Assembly: GCA_001642005.1 (NCBI GenBank)
Contig: LWCA01000561.1
Coordinates: forward strand, 1-23,502
Direction: 5' to 3'
Length of the DNA stretch: 23,502 nt
Origin: Intoshia linei
Lineage: Eukaryota; Orthonectida; Rhopaluridae
Part shown: positions 8,701 to 16,200 of the stretch, in pieces
How the letters are laid out: each line of letters begins with the position of its first letter
Numbering within the stretch: position 1 is the first letter of the stretch
Position numbers and translations under genes: made by a program
The notes under the pieces: generated by a model
Databases searched by the model: none
Told to the model about the DNA's origin: nothing
What the model saw: the letters and a program-made list of their open reading frames with translations, nothing else

Positions 8701-10656
8701 TTATTTGTGTTCAATAATATGGTCAACACCAAAAATATCAATACATTTCATACATAAATAGTTCTTTACTAAATTTAAGTTAACCAAATACTGTAAAAGT
8801 ATTTTTTTATTATTACTACGATTTTATATTTTTATTTATCATTTTTAATCGCACATTTTCGAATATCTATGTGCTTTTTCTTTTCAAAATTTTTATGTAT
8901 TCCACAAGTGCGCTCTAAAGTAAAAAAGGTTAAGAAGCACTGCTTTAGAGCGACCTTTATTTGAGCGATGTATTGTTAGAGCAACATAATCATCTATTTT
9001 GCTAATTTATCATATTATTGATTTTTTCATTAAATTTTTTTGGGTTTTTTTAGGGACAAATTTTATATTCAAATTTTAAAAATTATGAAGATATTTTTGG
9101 TTCAAAATTTGGTAGAGTTTTTAAGGGATATAATCTCTATTTTTTCACAATTTTTAGACATTTTTTAAGATAATTTTGGAAACTAAATTTGGTAGGGTTT
9201 TTCCTTAATTTTCAGAGATTCTGAAGATAATATTGGTTTAAAAATTAATAGGTTTTTCCCCCAATTTTTAAAGGTTTTGAAGATAATTCTGGAACCAAAA
9301 TTAAGTAGGGTTTTTCCTTAATTTTTTTATCCAATTTTAAAAAATTTTAAATACCCTTTAAAATCTAAAATATATTTGATCCAAAATATATCTTCAATAT
9401 CTATAAACATTGGGTGAAAAAATTTTCCCTTAAAAAAACCTTCTAAAATTTAATCAAAACATCAATAATATGAATTAGCAAAATCGATGACTGTCACTCT
9501 AAGATGTATCGTTTAATTGACTGTTTGTCAATTCAATTTTTATGATGTGATCAATAATTTTTAGGACGGAGGAGGACCCTGAAAAAATTTACAAAATTGG
9601 TGATTTAATAGAAAATGAAAAAGTTGCTAGAAGAGAGAAACATGATATTTGGAAAAAAAAATCATTATCATGGAAAACGTGGCAAAATTACGAAAAAAAA
9701 ATTAGAAATCAATCAAACACACTTTTCATGCATCGATTTGAATCTATGCAGGTTAATTTATTATTGCATTACCTGTTTTGCCAAATAGTAGATGGTTGTA
9801 TCGAGGGAGGACGTTTCCAGACAACGTATTAAATCTATAATTCTCCAATGTTGGCAAATTTAATAAGTTTTTATAAACGAAAGAACAAATAATATTTTCT
9901 AAACAAATTTTTTTAATTTTACGTGCCCTTCATGTTACGTGTTCGTCCTTGATTCTTAAATACGTGTGAAAAACTATTGTTGATGTTCAGCATTTTATTT
10001 AATGTTTGATTTAGTGTTCGATTTAGTATATAGGGGTCCACGCTATATAACAAATGATCCATCATAAAGTTTATTATTACAGTATAATCTCAATTTCGGG
10101 CGCCATGTTTTCCAAAGTTCCCCAAAATCAGAGGTTTTAGATATCTAATTTTTGATTTATAAATAAAAATAGTTTCAGAAAAAGAGGCATACATTAAATT
10201 TTTTATTCTCGTTAAAAATCTTTAATACCTGAATTCAATTAATCGTTAATAAATTAATACTTTAAATAAATTAAAATGTGAAAAATTAACATTTATAAAT
10301 AAATTGTAACAAAATTAAAACATTTTGTTTGGTATAAGTTAATACTAATAATAAAGTATAGAACCAAACTGAATTTGTTTTATTTTGATCCATATTTCAT
10401 AAATGCATGAAAAGTATCATGCTTTTATCCAGCCGTAAGTATACCTAAAATTTAGCTATAGATTAAATTATCTATTTAGAAAATATGGGATGATTGTCGA
10501 AAAATGTTGAATGAAAAAAGGGACAAATATTTCCAAAATCTTATTGAGCAACAGCTGCCAAATGAACCTATACCAGATGAAAAACAAGCTATCGTTCATT
10601 CACCTAAGCATTCCGGTAAAAAAAAAAATAGTGCTAAGAAGGGAAAAAAAAAATAA
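999..10656 (+). CDS. ADGB: Androglobin-like protein, 3' part of the gene (23 exons)
   Basis: Androglobins are large calmodulin-binding proteins of sperm and ciliated cells, with a calpain-like N-terminus, a circularly permuted globin interrupted by an IQ motif, and a long C-terminus. Exons placed: 999-1173, 2425-2581, 2647-2761, 2814-2869, 2907-3018, 3108-3249, 3331-3378, 3470-3530, 3583-3680, 3797-3890, 3967-4101, 4196-4352, 4482-4672, 4818-4942, 7077-7166, 7380-7432, 7554-7598, 7639-7750, 7835-7921, 8040-8149, 8239-8507, 9565-9751, 10480-10656. Every junction keeps phase and the sum is 2796 nt (931 codons plus TAA). Family-like pieces are VDSLVPVKIIFSLSAV (exon 1), an IQ motif (exon 9), YYPFGRNVW (exon 11) and VINNDTKENI followed by NGYSILIE (exons 12-13). 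The start codon and calpain-like part are not in the window. The gene reads as intact from exon 1 onward. Exon 19 could end 3 nt earlier, at 7918. Confidence 0.8.
1247..1823. mobile_element. 577-bp DNA transposon with repeat-bearing inverted ends
   Basis: The left end starts CAATTTACTATATTTTTTTA and the right end, read on the minus strand, starts CAATTTACTATACTTTTTTA; similarity continues for about 70 bp. Inside the left arm a unit of about 21 bp like TTCCAAATGAGAATAGTAAAC repeats about three times, and related units occur in the right arm. The middle holds a minus-strand transposase remnant. It lies in the intron between ADGB exons 1 and 2. A short hairpin, AGTTGGA CGA TCCAACT (1223-1239), lies just outside the left end. 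Confidence 0.6.
1522..1745 (-). pseudogene. DDE-type transposase fragment
   Basis: On the minus strand one frame reads CIGSIGNVGLIHNKNKG, then, after a stop (AQE*MKN), FVVVIDNASVHSD at 1522-1557. The hydrophobic strand followed by D-N-A-x-x-H-S is typical of the second catalytic Asp region of IS630/Tc1-related and similar eukaryotic DDE transposases. It is short, has at least two in-frame stops and lacks the rest of the catalytic core. The plus-strand open frame over the same bases (1520-1816) is taken to be a shadow. The exact superfamily is not certain. Confidence 0.55.
2814..4101 (+). CDS. ADGB: ADGB exons 4-11: permuted globin module with IQ motif
   Basis: Exons 4-8 encode the first helical part (ESAIYKSVAEDLVLSIQA to the KLSLNSSKAQ linker). 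Exon 9 (3583-3680) carries the IQ motif. Exons 10-11 encode a helical pair, LTIYNNFIKSNRNIIKYYPF, then NVWNKISFVDFNG, resembling the A/B helices that come after the IQ motif in androglobins. The heme-contacting residues cannot be assigned safely by eye. Introns are very short: 37 bp between exons 4 and 5, and 52 bp with a GC donor between exons 3 and 4. The two frames possible in exon 8 (3470-3530) were resolved by requiring phase agreement on both sides, which sets the exon 7 donor at GTAAAA (exon end 3378). Confidence 0.7.
3607..3655 (+). other. IQ calmodulin-binding motif in ADGB exon 9
   Basis: The peptide SARVIQKVWKGFMIRR fits the IQ consensus IQxxx[RK]Gxxx[RK]: Ile-Gln, three residues, Lys-Gly, three residues, Arg. 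Its place between two helical blocks matches the androglobin arrangement, where the IQ motif splits the permuted globin. Binding of calmodulin is inferred from the family. Confidence 0.8.
4196..7166 (+). CDS. ADGB: ADGB exons 12-15: conserved beta-sandwich-like part after the globin
   Basis: Exon 12 (4196-4352) gives REIIYISQPIFLAFRFYY and VINNDTKENIKTIFNKIVP, the strongest family-like block in the window. Exon 13 (4482-4672) starts NGYSILIE and includes VGKWKLRIIG and FRDYYVPNESNVLMR. Exon 14 (4818-4942) gives YIMKVKEDCLLSIRFKLS and FRIYHNDNVVVERDGRG. Exon 15 (7077-7166) gives SVLVDAVLLKKPF. The intron between exons 14 and 15 is 2134 bp, by far the largest, and holds three transposon-derived structures (5271-5536, 5829-6306, 6329-6774). 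In-frame stops follow each exon shortly after its donor, so the splice positions are well constrained. Confidence 0.8.
5271..5536. repeat. Long imperfect hairpin (arms about 110-120 bp)
   Basis: The left arm begins TCGTAAAATGTGTAAAATTT and passes through TAATTTTAGGTTTTAGAA and an AAGGGGGGTTTTAAGATTT block. The right arm carries the reverse complement (AAAATCTTAAAAACCCCTC, TCTAAAACCTAAAATTA, AAATTTTACACATTCTACGA order). A second, smaller inverted repeat follows at about 5542-5594 (ATAGAATGTGTA against TACACATTCTAT). It lies in the large ADGB intron. It may be a foldback element; no clear target-site duplication was seen. Confidence 0.6.
5829..6306. mobile_element. hAT transposon, internally deleted, with perfect 8-bp target duplication
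   Basis: The left terminus is CAGTGTATCTCAAAA and the right terminus, read on the minus strand, is CAGTGTTTCTCAAACGG, both typical hAT ends. The 8-bp direct repeat CATTAGTG flanks the element exactly (5821-5828 and 6307-6314), which is the hAT target-site length. The GGCACCCC subterminal motif occurs near both ends. At 478 bp only a C-terminal piece of transposase remains inside. It sits in the 2.1-kb ADGB intron. Confidence 0.85.
5956..6210 (-). pseudogene. hAT transposase C-terminal fragment
   Basis: The minus strand reads FWFQLLHEYPNVARKTLMIL, LQFST, a TAG stop at 6121-6123, then HLCEQGFSALTNIKTKKRER and further to a stop at 5956-5958. The order FW..YP..A..lL.FST..LCE.GFSALt.IKtKkR is the hAT dimerisation region as in ZBED5/SCAND3-type (Buster-like) transposases. 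The catalytic core is absent and there is one internal stop, so it is not functional. Confidence 0.75.
6329..6774. mobile_element. Foldback element, copy 1 (TIRs of about 65 bp, tandem core)
   Basis: The right end, read on the minus strand, begins TTGAGCAATGTATTGTAGAG and runs through ATAATCATCGATTTTACCAA-like sequence; the left end begins TTGAACAATGTATTGCTTAA and carries the same motif. The core is a run of degenerate units such as TTTTGGTGGGTTTTTAAG and TGTAGGTTTTTTAAGGGAA. A second copy (8961-9516) shares both ends and core. No open reading frame is present, so this is a non-autonomous element; the target duplication is unclear. Confidence 0.65.
7380..10656 (+). CDS. ADGB: ADGB exons 16-23: charged C-terminal region
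   Basis: These exons encode a low-complexity, charged C-terminal region. Exon 18 (7639-7750) gives YVIQVYVDPDSWELNDEEME, exon 20 (8040-8149) ends in MCIVLDLSSA, and exon 21 (8239-8507) is the longest, with KRMWEEAEPGRSLRASNIR. Exon 22 (9565-9751) and exon 23 (10480-10656) are Lys/Glu-rich and probably coiled coil. The last exon ends in a poly-lysine tail just before TAA at 10654-10656. An AATAAA overlaps the stop (10652-10657). The introns before exons 22 and 23 (1057 and 728 bp) contain transposon remains. Confidence 0.75.
8535..8942. mobile_element. Non-autonomous hAT element, 408 bp
   Basis: The left end is CAGTGACTCTTAACC and the right end, on the minus strand, CAGTGCTTCTTAACC (one mismatch). 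The flanking 8-mers ATCTAGAG (8527-8534) and CTTTAGAG (8943-8950) agree at six of eight positions, consistent with an old hAT target duplication. No transposase-like frame is seen inside. It starts 28 bases after the donor of ADGB exon 21 and is followed directly by the second foldback element. Confidence 0.65.
8961..9516. mobile_element. Foldback element, copy 2 (TIRs of about 65 bp, tandem core)
   Basis: The left end starts TTGAGCGATGTATTGTTAGA and continues CATAATCATCTATTTTGCTA; the right end, on the minus strand, starts TTAAACGATACATCTTAGAG with the same CATCGATTTTGCTAATT motif. The core has about four degenerate units of roughly 60 bp, each containing TTGAAGATAATTTTGG and GTAGGGTTTTTCC-like sequence. 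It is a sister of the element at 6329-6774 and lies in the ADGB intron before exon 22. No protein-coding capacity. Confidence 0.65.
9752..10479 (+). other. Last ADGB intron, with a possible pogo-like transposon end
   Basis: No exon was found between the donor GTTAAT (9752) and the acceptor at 10479. At 10078-10105 TACAGTATAATCTCAATTTC followed by GGGCGCC looks like a TA-flanked pogo/Tigger-type terminus, but no matching opposite end is seen. The rest is AT-rich. Confidence 0.3.
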
Positions 10657-10709
10657 ATTTTATTATTCATTTTTGGTTTAATTTTACATGGATTCATCAT
10701 TATAATGAT

Positions 10710-12006
10710 ACTAGGTTACTGTAATGTAGTACGTATTAACATCACCTAGCTTTGCCCAGGGCACATTTTTATTCTACCAAAAAAATAAATTCATGTTGAA
10801 AATCTAACTTAAAAATCCTACGATTCACTATTATCCACCTTTAAAGGAGTGGTTCACAAACTTGTTTGAGGTGGAACCGTCATATCATAAATTTACTTTA
10901 AATTGAATTATTCCATCTTAATTTTTTGTTCGTTAACATTTGCGTAAAGAAATTTAAAAACAATTGTTGTCCTATTTTTTTAATTTATTAGACAGAATGT
11001 GTGTATAATATTAAAAATAAAGTAAAAACAGTCCAATCCTAAAAATTGTCATAAATAGCATAAATTCCAAAAAAATAAAATTAGTCCAATACTAAAAATT
11101 GTCATAAAGGTGTGAGTTTTGGAAATTGAAATTTATATTATTATATGTAAAGATTGTCATAAATAATATAAATTCCAAAAAAAATAAAATTATAAAAACT
11201 TATTTTGTCATTTTCAATGTGACAATATATATCATAACAAAGTTGTATTACTTTTAGTAATTCGTTGTTGTAGTTTTAATTTAAATTTTAAAGAAAAAGT
11301 TTTAAAAATGAGAATGTGAGATAGCAATTGCGTAGCAATGAAAAAAAATCCGAAAGAATGAATTATATAGATTTTCACCCATATTTCTTTATTTGAAATG
11401 TGTACACATTCAATGCACATGTTTTTTGAAATTGTAGGATCAATATTGACATTTTCAATTTTTATTTTTATGCAAATATTTGAAAAATATTGGTCGATAA
11501 TATGTTAAAAATTATTTTTCACCAGGAATGCGTAGATTTCTGGAGTTGAAATTTTGTATTTATATCAACTGGAATAAGGCTCTACAGAAAAATTTTTTCA
11601 ATTGTCGAACTGTTAATTATTTTACATTTTTTGTTTTAATAAAATATTTTTAAAAAAAATATATGAATACTAAAATGCTTTTTTGACATGAAGACATCAC
11701 TTATTTAGATTGAAATTTTTTGAAATTATAGGGCTGTTTTTATTTAAAAAAAAAGGGTAATTTTGGGTTTTGGCCCTGAAGATATATTTTTTTTAAATTC
11801 TCTAACTCGTGTGATTTTCCAAAAAAAGGACAATTGGGTTTTTTGACCCTTAAAATATGAGTTTTGGAGGTTGAAATTTATTTTTCTGACACCCGGAAAA
11901 AACTGTAATTAAAATGTGGACTTTATAAAATTCTAAGACTAGTAGTTATTGAAATAAACGGAACACACACAGACAAACAAATATTGCAAAGCATAGTATA
12001 TAAGTA
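10710..12006 (+). repeat. Family R repeat, longest copy (about 1.3 kb)
   Basis: It begins ACTAGGTTACTGTAATGTAG and has the 5' signature CACCTAGCTTTGCCCAGGGC, then ACCAAAAAAATAAATTCA and TTGAAAATCTAACTTAAAAA. Around 11028-11190 a unit containing CCTAAAAATTGTCATAAA repeats about three times (once in the copy at 14050-14369). Around 11745-11880 two GGGTAATTTTGGGTTTTGG-type units occur. The 3' end is CACACACAGACAAACAAA then AGTATATAAGT. No intact protein is encoded; the minus-strand frame at 11232-11420 has no recognisable content. The class is uncertain: the tail suggests a retroelement, while other copies show inverted ends. Confidence 0.6.
10837..10925. mobile_element. hAT-like fragment nested in the R copy
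   Basis: Compared with the R copy at 14050-14369, this copy has about 85-100 extra bases here. The extra sequence contains GAGTGGTTCACAAACTTGTT followed by TGAGGTGGAACC, which looks like a hAT terminus with the common GTGGAACC subterminal motif. The other end is too diverged to place. Confidence 0.35.
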
Positions 12007-12795
12007 AGGATTGGTTGGACACTAAAAAAGTTTGTCCACCCTTGATCTAGTTTTAGTATAATCTTTTTTAATCTTTAAAAGAAAAGTTTATTTTCACTAG
12101 TCCTTGGGGAAAAATTTTACATATTAATGTAAATTTTGTCATATGTTGATATTGCATCATTTTAAATAACATACAAATTAAAATTTAATTGTCAACCGTG
12201 GTTAGAATCACAACACTTATTTCGACTGAGAAAGGGTTTAATAAATAATACTGTGCGTAAAATATTGCACTGTACCGTTGTATTTAATTTTGTACAATTT
12301 CTTAGATATTCTTTCAAACGTTTTAAGCAAAACGTGTCAATAAACAAGTTCACAAAAAACGAATCAAAAAGTTAATTTTAATGTATGACATTATATTTTA
12401 CCTGCCTAAAAGAGTGAAAAGCTTAGAGAACTCTGGTGTATATGGATTATTTAAAAAAACCAAGATATATACAGTGCATTCCAACAATATACAAATGTGA
12501 AAAACAAACAATGTAATTTATAATTACAAACTTGTATAAAAAATTGTTGGATGCAATGTAATTAATAATTATATTATGATTAAATTGTACTATTGGGTGG
12601 TATCGGTTTTTTGAATAAATTTACCAGTTTATTAAGACTTTAGTAATCTTATCTTAATTTTTATTAAAGATCATCTAAAATTTAGATTTTATTAATTTTT
12701 CGAGGTCTTATTCTCATTTAAAAATATGTACAATGTACATGGAAATATGAAATATACACCCTCGTTAACCATTTACTTTTTGTACTCAAAACCTA
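12007..12795. other. Gene-free AT-rich stretch
   Basis: A possible hAT-like end lies at 12016-12048 (minus strand CAAGGGTGGACAAACT). A small MITE is at 12472-12558. An AATAAA for the minus-strand gene at 12796-13377 lies at 12688-12693. Nothing else is recognised. Confidence 0.4.
12472..12558. mobile_element. 87-bp Tc1/mariner-like MITE with TA flanks
   Basis: The left end CAGTGCATTCCAACAAT and the right end, on the minus strand, CATTGCATCCAACAAT form a near-perfect inverted repeat. TA dinucleotides flank both sides (12470-12471 and 12559-12560), as in Tc1/mariner insertions. The centre is AT-rich and non-coding. Confidence 0.6.
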
Positions 12796-13377
12796 TTAAT
12801 AAAAAAAAATATAGATACTATTCACATAGGAATATTTCACATTATTTTTATCAATAGAATATTGATCTGTAACATGATGTATTTGTTCATTACTTGTTAC
12901 TTCATCAATGTTTTTTCCTTGCTTAGATGTATCGGTATTGTAATCAGTTGTGTTACTCTCCAGGACGATAAAATGGTGAACATTTGTTTTTACAAATTCT
13001 TTTCGCAGATACTACACATACATTTTTTAATTTTTACATGGATCTTACCGATAACACTTTTTTACTAAAAAAACATAATTTATTAAATATCAATTATAAA
13101 TTACATTAATTTCATTGTTTTACTCCATTTTTTATTAGCATTATTTTTAGCTTTCTGTCTTCTACTACTATAATTAATAATCATGTATATTTTAAATTTT
13201 CTAAATAATAAAAATGTTGTACAAATCTATTTCGTTTGCATCTTGTAAGGAATTTATATTTGGCATGTCCTAAATAAGTTTATATAAATGTATCGCCAAA
13301 TTTACATCAATCGTATCCATGCATAATAAAGTAATATCACAAACGAAAAATAACATTAATCCAAGAAAAATATTCAT
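12796..13377 (-). CDS. Small secreted basic protein, unidentified (five exons)
   Basis: I do not recognise this protein. Exons, in transcription order: 13377-13306, 13269-13223, 13167-13105, 13064-13049, 13011-12796; they join in phase to 414 nt (137 codons plus TAA). Exon 1 is a clean signal peptide (MNIFLGLMLFFVCDITLLC). Exons 2-5 give a short acidic piece, then a stretch with SRRQKAK and KKWSKTMKL, then KKVLS from a 16-nt exon, then YLRKEFVK. Spaced W, M, L, I, V, L, L and F between lysines suggest a cationic amphipathic helix (about residues 53-75). The C-terminal half is polar, with one NTT glycosylation site. The only cysteines are in the signal region. Introns are 36, 55, 40 and 37 bp. 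Every single exon is short, so only the agreement of phases supports the model; an AATAAA lies about 105 bp downstream. Confidence 0.55.
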
Positions 13378-14049
13378 TTTATAAATATATGGAAAATCAC
13401 ATACAATGATACAATTATACATGTAAATATTTAATTATGTAAAAATGCATTTATTGCAAAAAATGTATTGCACTATTTATTGAAATAATGCATGTTTTAT
13501 TTTTTAACGGACTAAAGAAATTAATAAAGCCACATCTTTCTAAATAAAATGTAATCAAATATAGCAGTGCTTCTCATGGGGTGACTGATCACACCCAAGG
13601 TGTGAATAATTTAAGATGATTGGGGGTCAATGATAAATTGTTAGCATATCTTATTGAATTTAGTAAAATCTTATGAGAAAAAACCAAAATTTTACCAACC
13701 CCTAAGGAAAAATCCCATTTTACCAAACTGTTACATCAAAAATCCCTATATACGATAAAAAAATACCCAAAAAAACCTACTTTTATGAACCTTAATAAAA
13801 AAAACCGCTTTTACTAATATTTTTGAGAAAAATCCCATTCTACTAATAATTAATATTTTAAAAATAATATAATAAATAAAATAATTTTAAATGAAAAATA
13901 AATCAAATTATTCAGAAGCCCGCACCAAATCGTTAATAAGGTCGCATTTTCATATCTCTGGTTTATAGCATAAGGTGATTCATATACATAATTGGTATTT
14001 TTAAGTATTTATTAAATTAGTACTAAATATATATCATCAGTGATGATTC
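13378..14049. other. Gene-free stretch with repeat debris
   Basis: 13564-13640 begins CAGTGCTTCTCATGGGGTG, resembling a hAT terminus without a visible partner. 13675-13870 is a run of degenerate units such as GAAAAATCCCATTTTACCAA and AAAATCCCATTCTACTAA, similar in style to the foldback-element cores at 6329 and 8961. No gene is supported. Confidence 0.4.
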
Positions 14050-14369
14050 ATCACATTGAAAATGACAAAATAGGTGTTTATAATTTTATTTTGCTGGAAT
14101 TTATGCCATTTATGATAATTTTTAGGATTGGACTGTTTTAACATATTTTTAATATTATACACACATTCTGTCTAATAAATTAAAAAAATGAGATAACAAT
14201 TTTTTTTAAATTCTTTACGCAAATGTTAACAAAACAAATGATTGATAACAGTTAATAGTAGAATTTTTAAGTTAGATTTTCAACGTGAATTTATTTTTTT
14301 GGTATAAAAGAGTGCCCTCGGCAGAGCTAGGTGCTGTTTGTACGTAGTACAAAACTGCCAAGCTAGTAT
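14050..14369 (-). repeat. Family R repeat, 5' fragment (about 320 bp)
   Basis: Read on the minus strand it begins ACTAGCTTGGCAGTTTTGTA, followed by GTACAAACAGCACCTAGCTC and TGCCGAGGGC, then ACCAAAAAAATAAATTCACG and the GACAGAATGTGTGTATAATA and GTCCAATCCTAAAAATTATC blocks. It matches 10710-11225 but lacks the nested insertion near 10840-10925 and the tandem duplication near 11080-11190, so it shows the unexpanded state. Confidence 0.7.
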
Positions 14370-14930
14370 AATTATAAATGTAGTTAAAAATAAAAATCTC
14401 TTGATGTACTTAATCTTGTTTTGCGACGCATGGTTTGGGAATAACTGAACTAGCAAAGCCTTAATTAAAACTTAAATTTAATATCGATGTATATAATTAA
14501 AACAATAATTATTTATTAGGGTATCTAAATTTTTTTTAAATGAACGGTTATCTTAATTGAGATTGTTTTTTGAATTCTATCAAACATCTCAAATATCAAA
14601 ACCTAGTAATTTATATTACCAGCATAGTAAAATCTAATGAAGTTAATAGTGCAGTTAGAATTAATTATTAGACGATAAATTGTAACTAAAGTTGTTTCTA
14701 ATCAAATTAAAAACATGAATTGAATTGAGTTTTTTAGTATAAATTCTTTACGTTTCCAATCGATTTATTCATATTTTGTTCATCAGAAAATTTTTTTTCA
14801 TTTCTTTACATATATTTACTCAAAGGGCAACCAAAATTAATGTATGGACCATTGGTTGCCATGCCATGGTACAAACGTTTTCTCTTGTTATTAGTATGAT
14901 ATACTCTATGTAATAAAAAAAAACTTTCTA
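14370..14930. other. Gene-free AT-rich stretch
   Basis: No exon, RNA or convincing repeat end was found. It probably includes the eroded 5' part of the Tc1 element that follows. Confidence 0.3.
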
Positions 14931-15283
14931 GAATATCACGCCAATGTGGTGGAAAGGCATTATGATGTGGTCAGCTTTTGGCAAAAATTGTAAAAGTTAA
15001 ACATTTCTTTGTTAATCAAAATATCAACTCCTTGACTTACACAGATATTTTTAAAAAATTCTTATTACCTCACAGAACAAAATTTTGGATTTTTGTCAAG
15101 AAGGTTAGCATTTTAAAGTGGCCAGCGTGCTCACCTGATCTAAACATCATTAAAAACAGGGATATAATTTCAAGAGCTATATATTGTGAAAAAAAACAAT
15201 ATACTGATCTTAAAGAGGCCATGCTGAAGCATGGAATTCCATTGACCAAAAATGGTCCGTGTTTAGTGTGCGACATTTATTGA
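14931..15283 (+). pseudogene. Tc1-type transposase fragment, frameshifted and inactive
   Basis: One frame reads NITPMWWKGIMMWSAFGK; after a frameshift near 14980 the next frame continues FVNQNINSLTYTDIFKKFLL and then ILKWPACSPDLNIIKNRDII. The order GG..MvWg.f, then WPA.SPDLNPIENLW is the C-terminal catalytic part of Tc1 transposases. The last catalytic acidic residue, normally in NPIEN, is Lys here (NIIKN), so the protein cannot be active. The N-terminal DNA-binding part and the first two catalytic Asp regions are not seen. Confidence 0.75.
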
Positions 15284-15562
15284 AAATTTAAAAAAATTAT
15301 AAATCAATTAAAATCATTACACTATACATTTTACATTTTATCGAAATATAGAAATCGGATAGAATTTGGATGATATTTAAAAGCTCATTGATTGGATTTT
15401 ACTTTTGACATAACCGACCAAAAAAATTAATTTCTACATCATTATCTTCAGTTTAATATGTAATAATAAATTATATGCATAATATACAATATATATATAT
15501 ATTTTATACATTGTATAACATTTATTATATTTTCATATACAAACACCATTTGGCCACCACTG
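15284..15562 (+). mobile_element. 3' flank and terminal repeat of the Tc1 element
   Basis: The sequence after the transposase ends in ACACCATTTGGCCACCACTG (15543-15562). Read on the minus strand this is CAGTGGTGGCCAAATGG, a typical Tc1-family terminus. The matching left terminus was not found in the window, and the expected flanking TA is not intact. Confidence 0.55.
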
Positions 15563-15785
15563 AGATAATATATGATGCCATAATCAAAACATGTTAACAA
15601 TTATACAAATAAGACCAAATAAAAATGTATAAATAAATACAAATTAAATATACATTTATACACATAAATGATATCATGTACATCAATGTATGTGAAGGTG
15701 AATCATTTAAAAAAATTTTTAGAATTATCAAAAATGATTGCTCTGAAAAATTAATCACAATTTTAAAATTACGTTTGACTCTACA

Positions 15786-15965
15786 TCAAGGGTTCCCAAA
15801 CTCATTTTGCTTACCGCCCCCTTTTTAGCAATATATTTTCTCAACGCCCCCATAAAAAATTTTTCCACTACGTCGTATATATATTTATTACTGTCACTTT
15901 TTATATCCGTGGATCCAAACTTTCTATAAAAATATCCCCTTACATACAAAAAATTCATCAACGCT
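15786..15965. mobile_element. hAT-like terminal fragment
   Basis: CAAGGGTTCCCAAACTCATT followed by ACCGCCCCC and CAACGCCCCC resembles the terminal region of hAT elements (usually CAGTGGTTCCCAAACT with clustered CCGCCCCC). The minus-strand open frame over it (15755-15961) probably reflects terminal sequence, not a gene. The opposite end is not seen. Confidence 0.4.
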
Positions 15966-16106
15966 CCACTCTATCCATCTAAAATTGTTTTTTGGGTATA
16001 CAATGTTTTTATATTTGTTTTTGTACTTTAAAAATTGTTTGAACAAAACTGTATTGTCTATAAATAAATAAAGTACAGAAAAAATATAAAATCACTTATA
16101 CATAGA

Positions 16107-16200
16107 ATTAGCTTGGCTGGTTTGTACTTTGTACAAACAGCACCTAGCTCTGCCGAGGGGGATATATCTAATTTTAACATTAAAAATTAAATCTATTATG
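16107..16200 (+). repeat. Family R repeat, 5' end
   Basis: TTAGCTTGGCTGGTTTGTAC, then GTACAAACAGCACCTAGCTC and TGCCGAGGG match the 5' signature of family R. Similarity to other copies weakens after about 16200. The stretch to about 16830, including a plus-strand open frame at 16592-16822, may be further diverged R sequence; no gene is supported between 16200 and 17029. Confidence 0.6.

Noticed and set aside
11232-11420. Minus-strand 62-codon frame
   Set aside because: It lies inside the long family R repeat and has no recognisable content.
12862-13068. Plus-strand 68-codon hydrophobic frame
   Set aside because: It overlaps the minus-strand five-exon secreted gene, whose phase-consistent exons explain the region better.
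15755-15961. Minus-strand 68-codon frame as a gene
   Set aside because: It runs through a hAT-like terminal sequence (CAAGGGTTCCCAAACT and CCGCCCCC motifs) and has no family resemblance.
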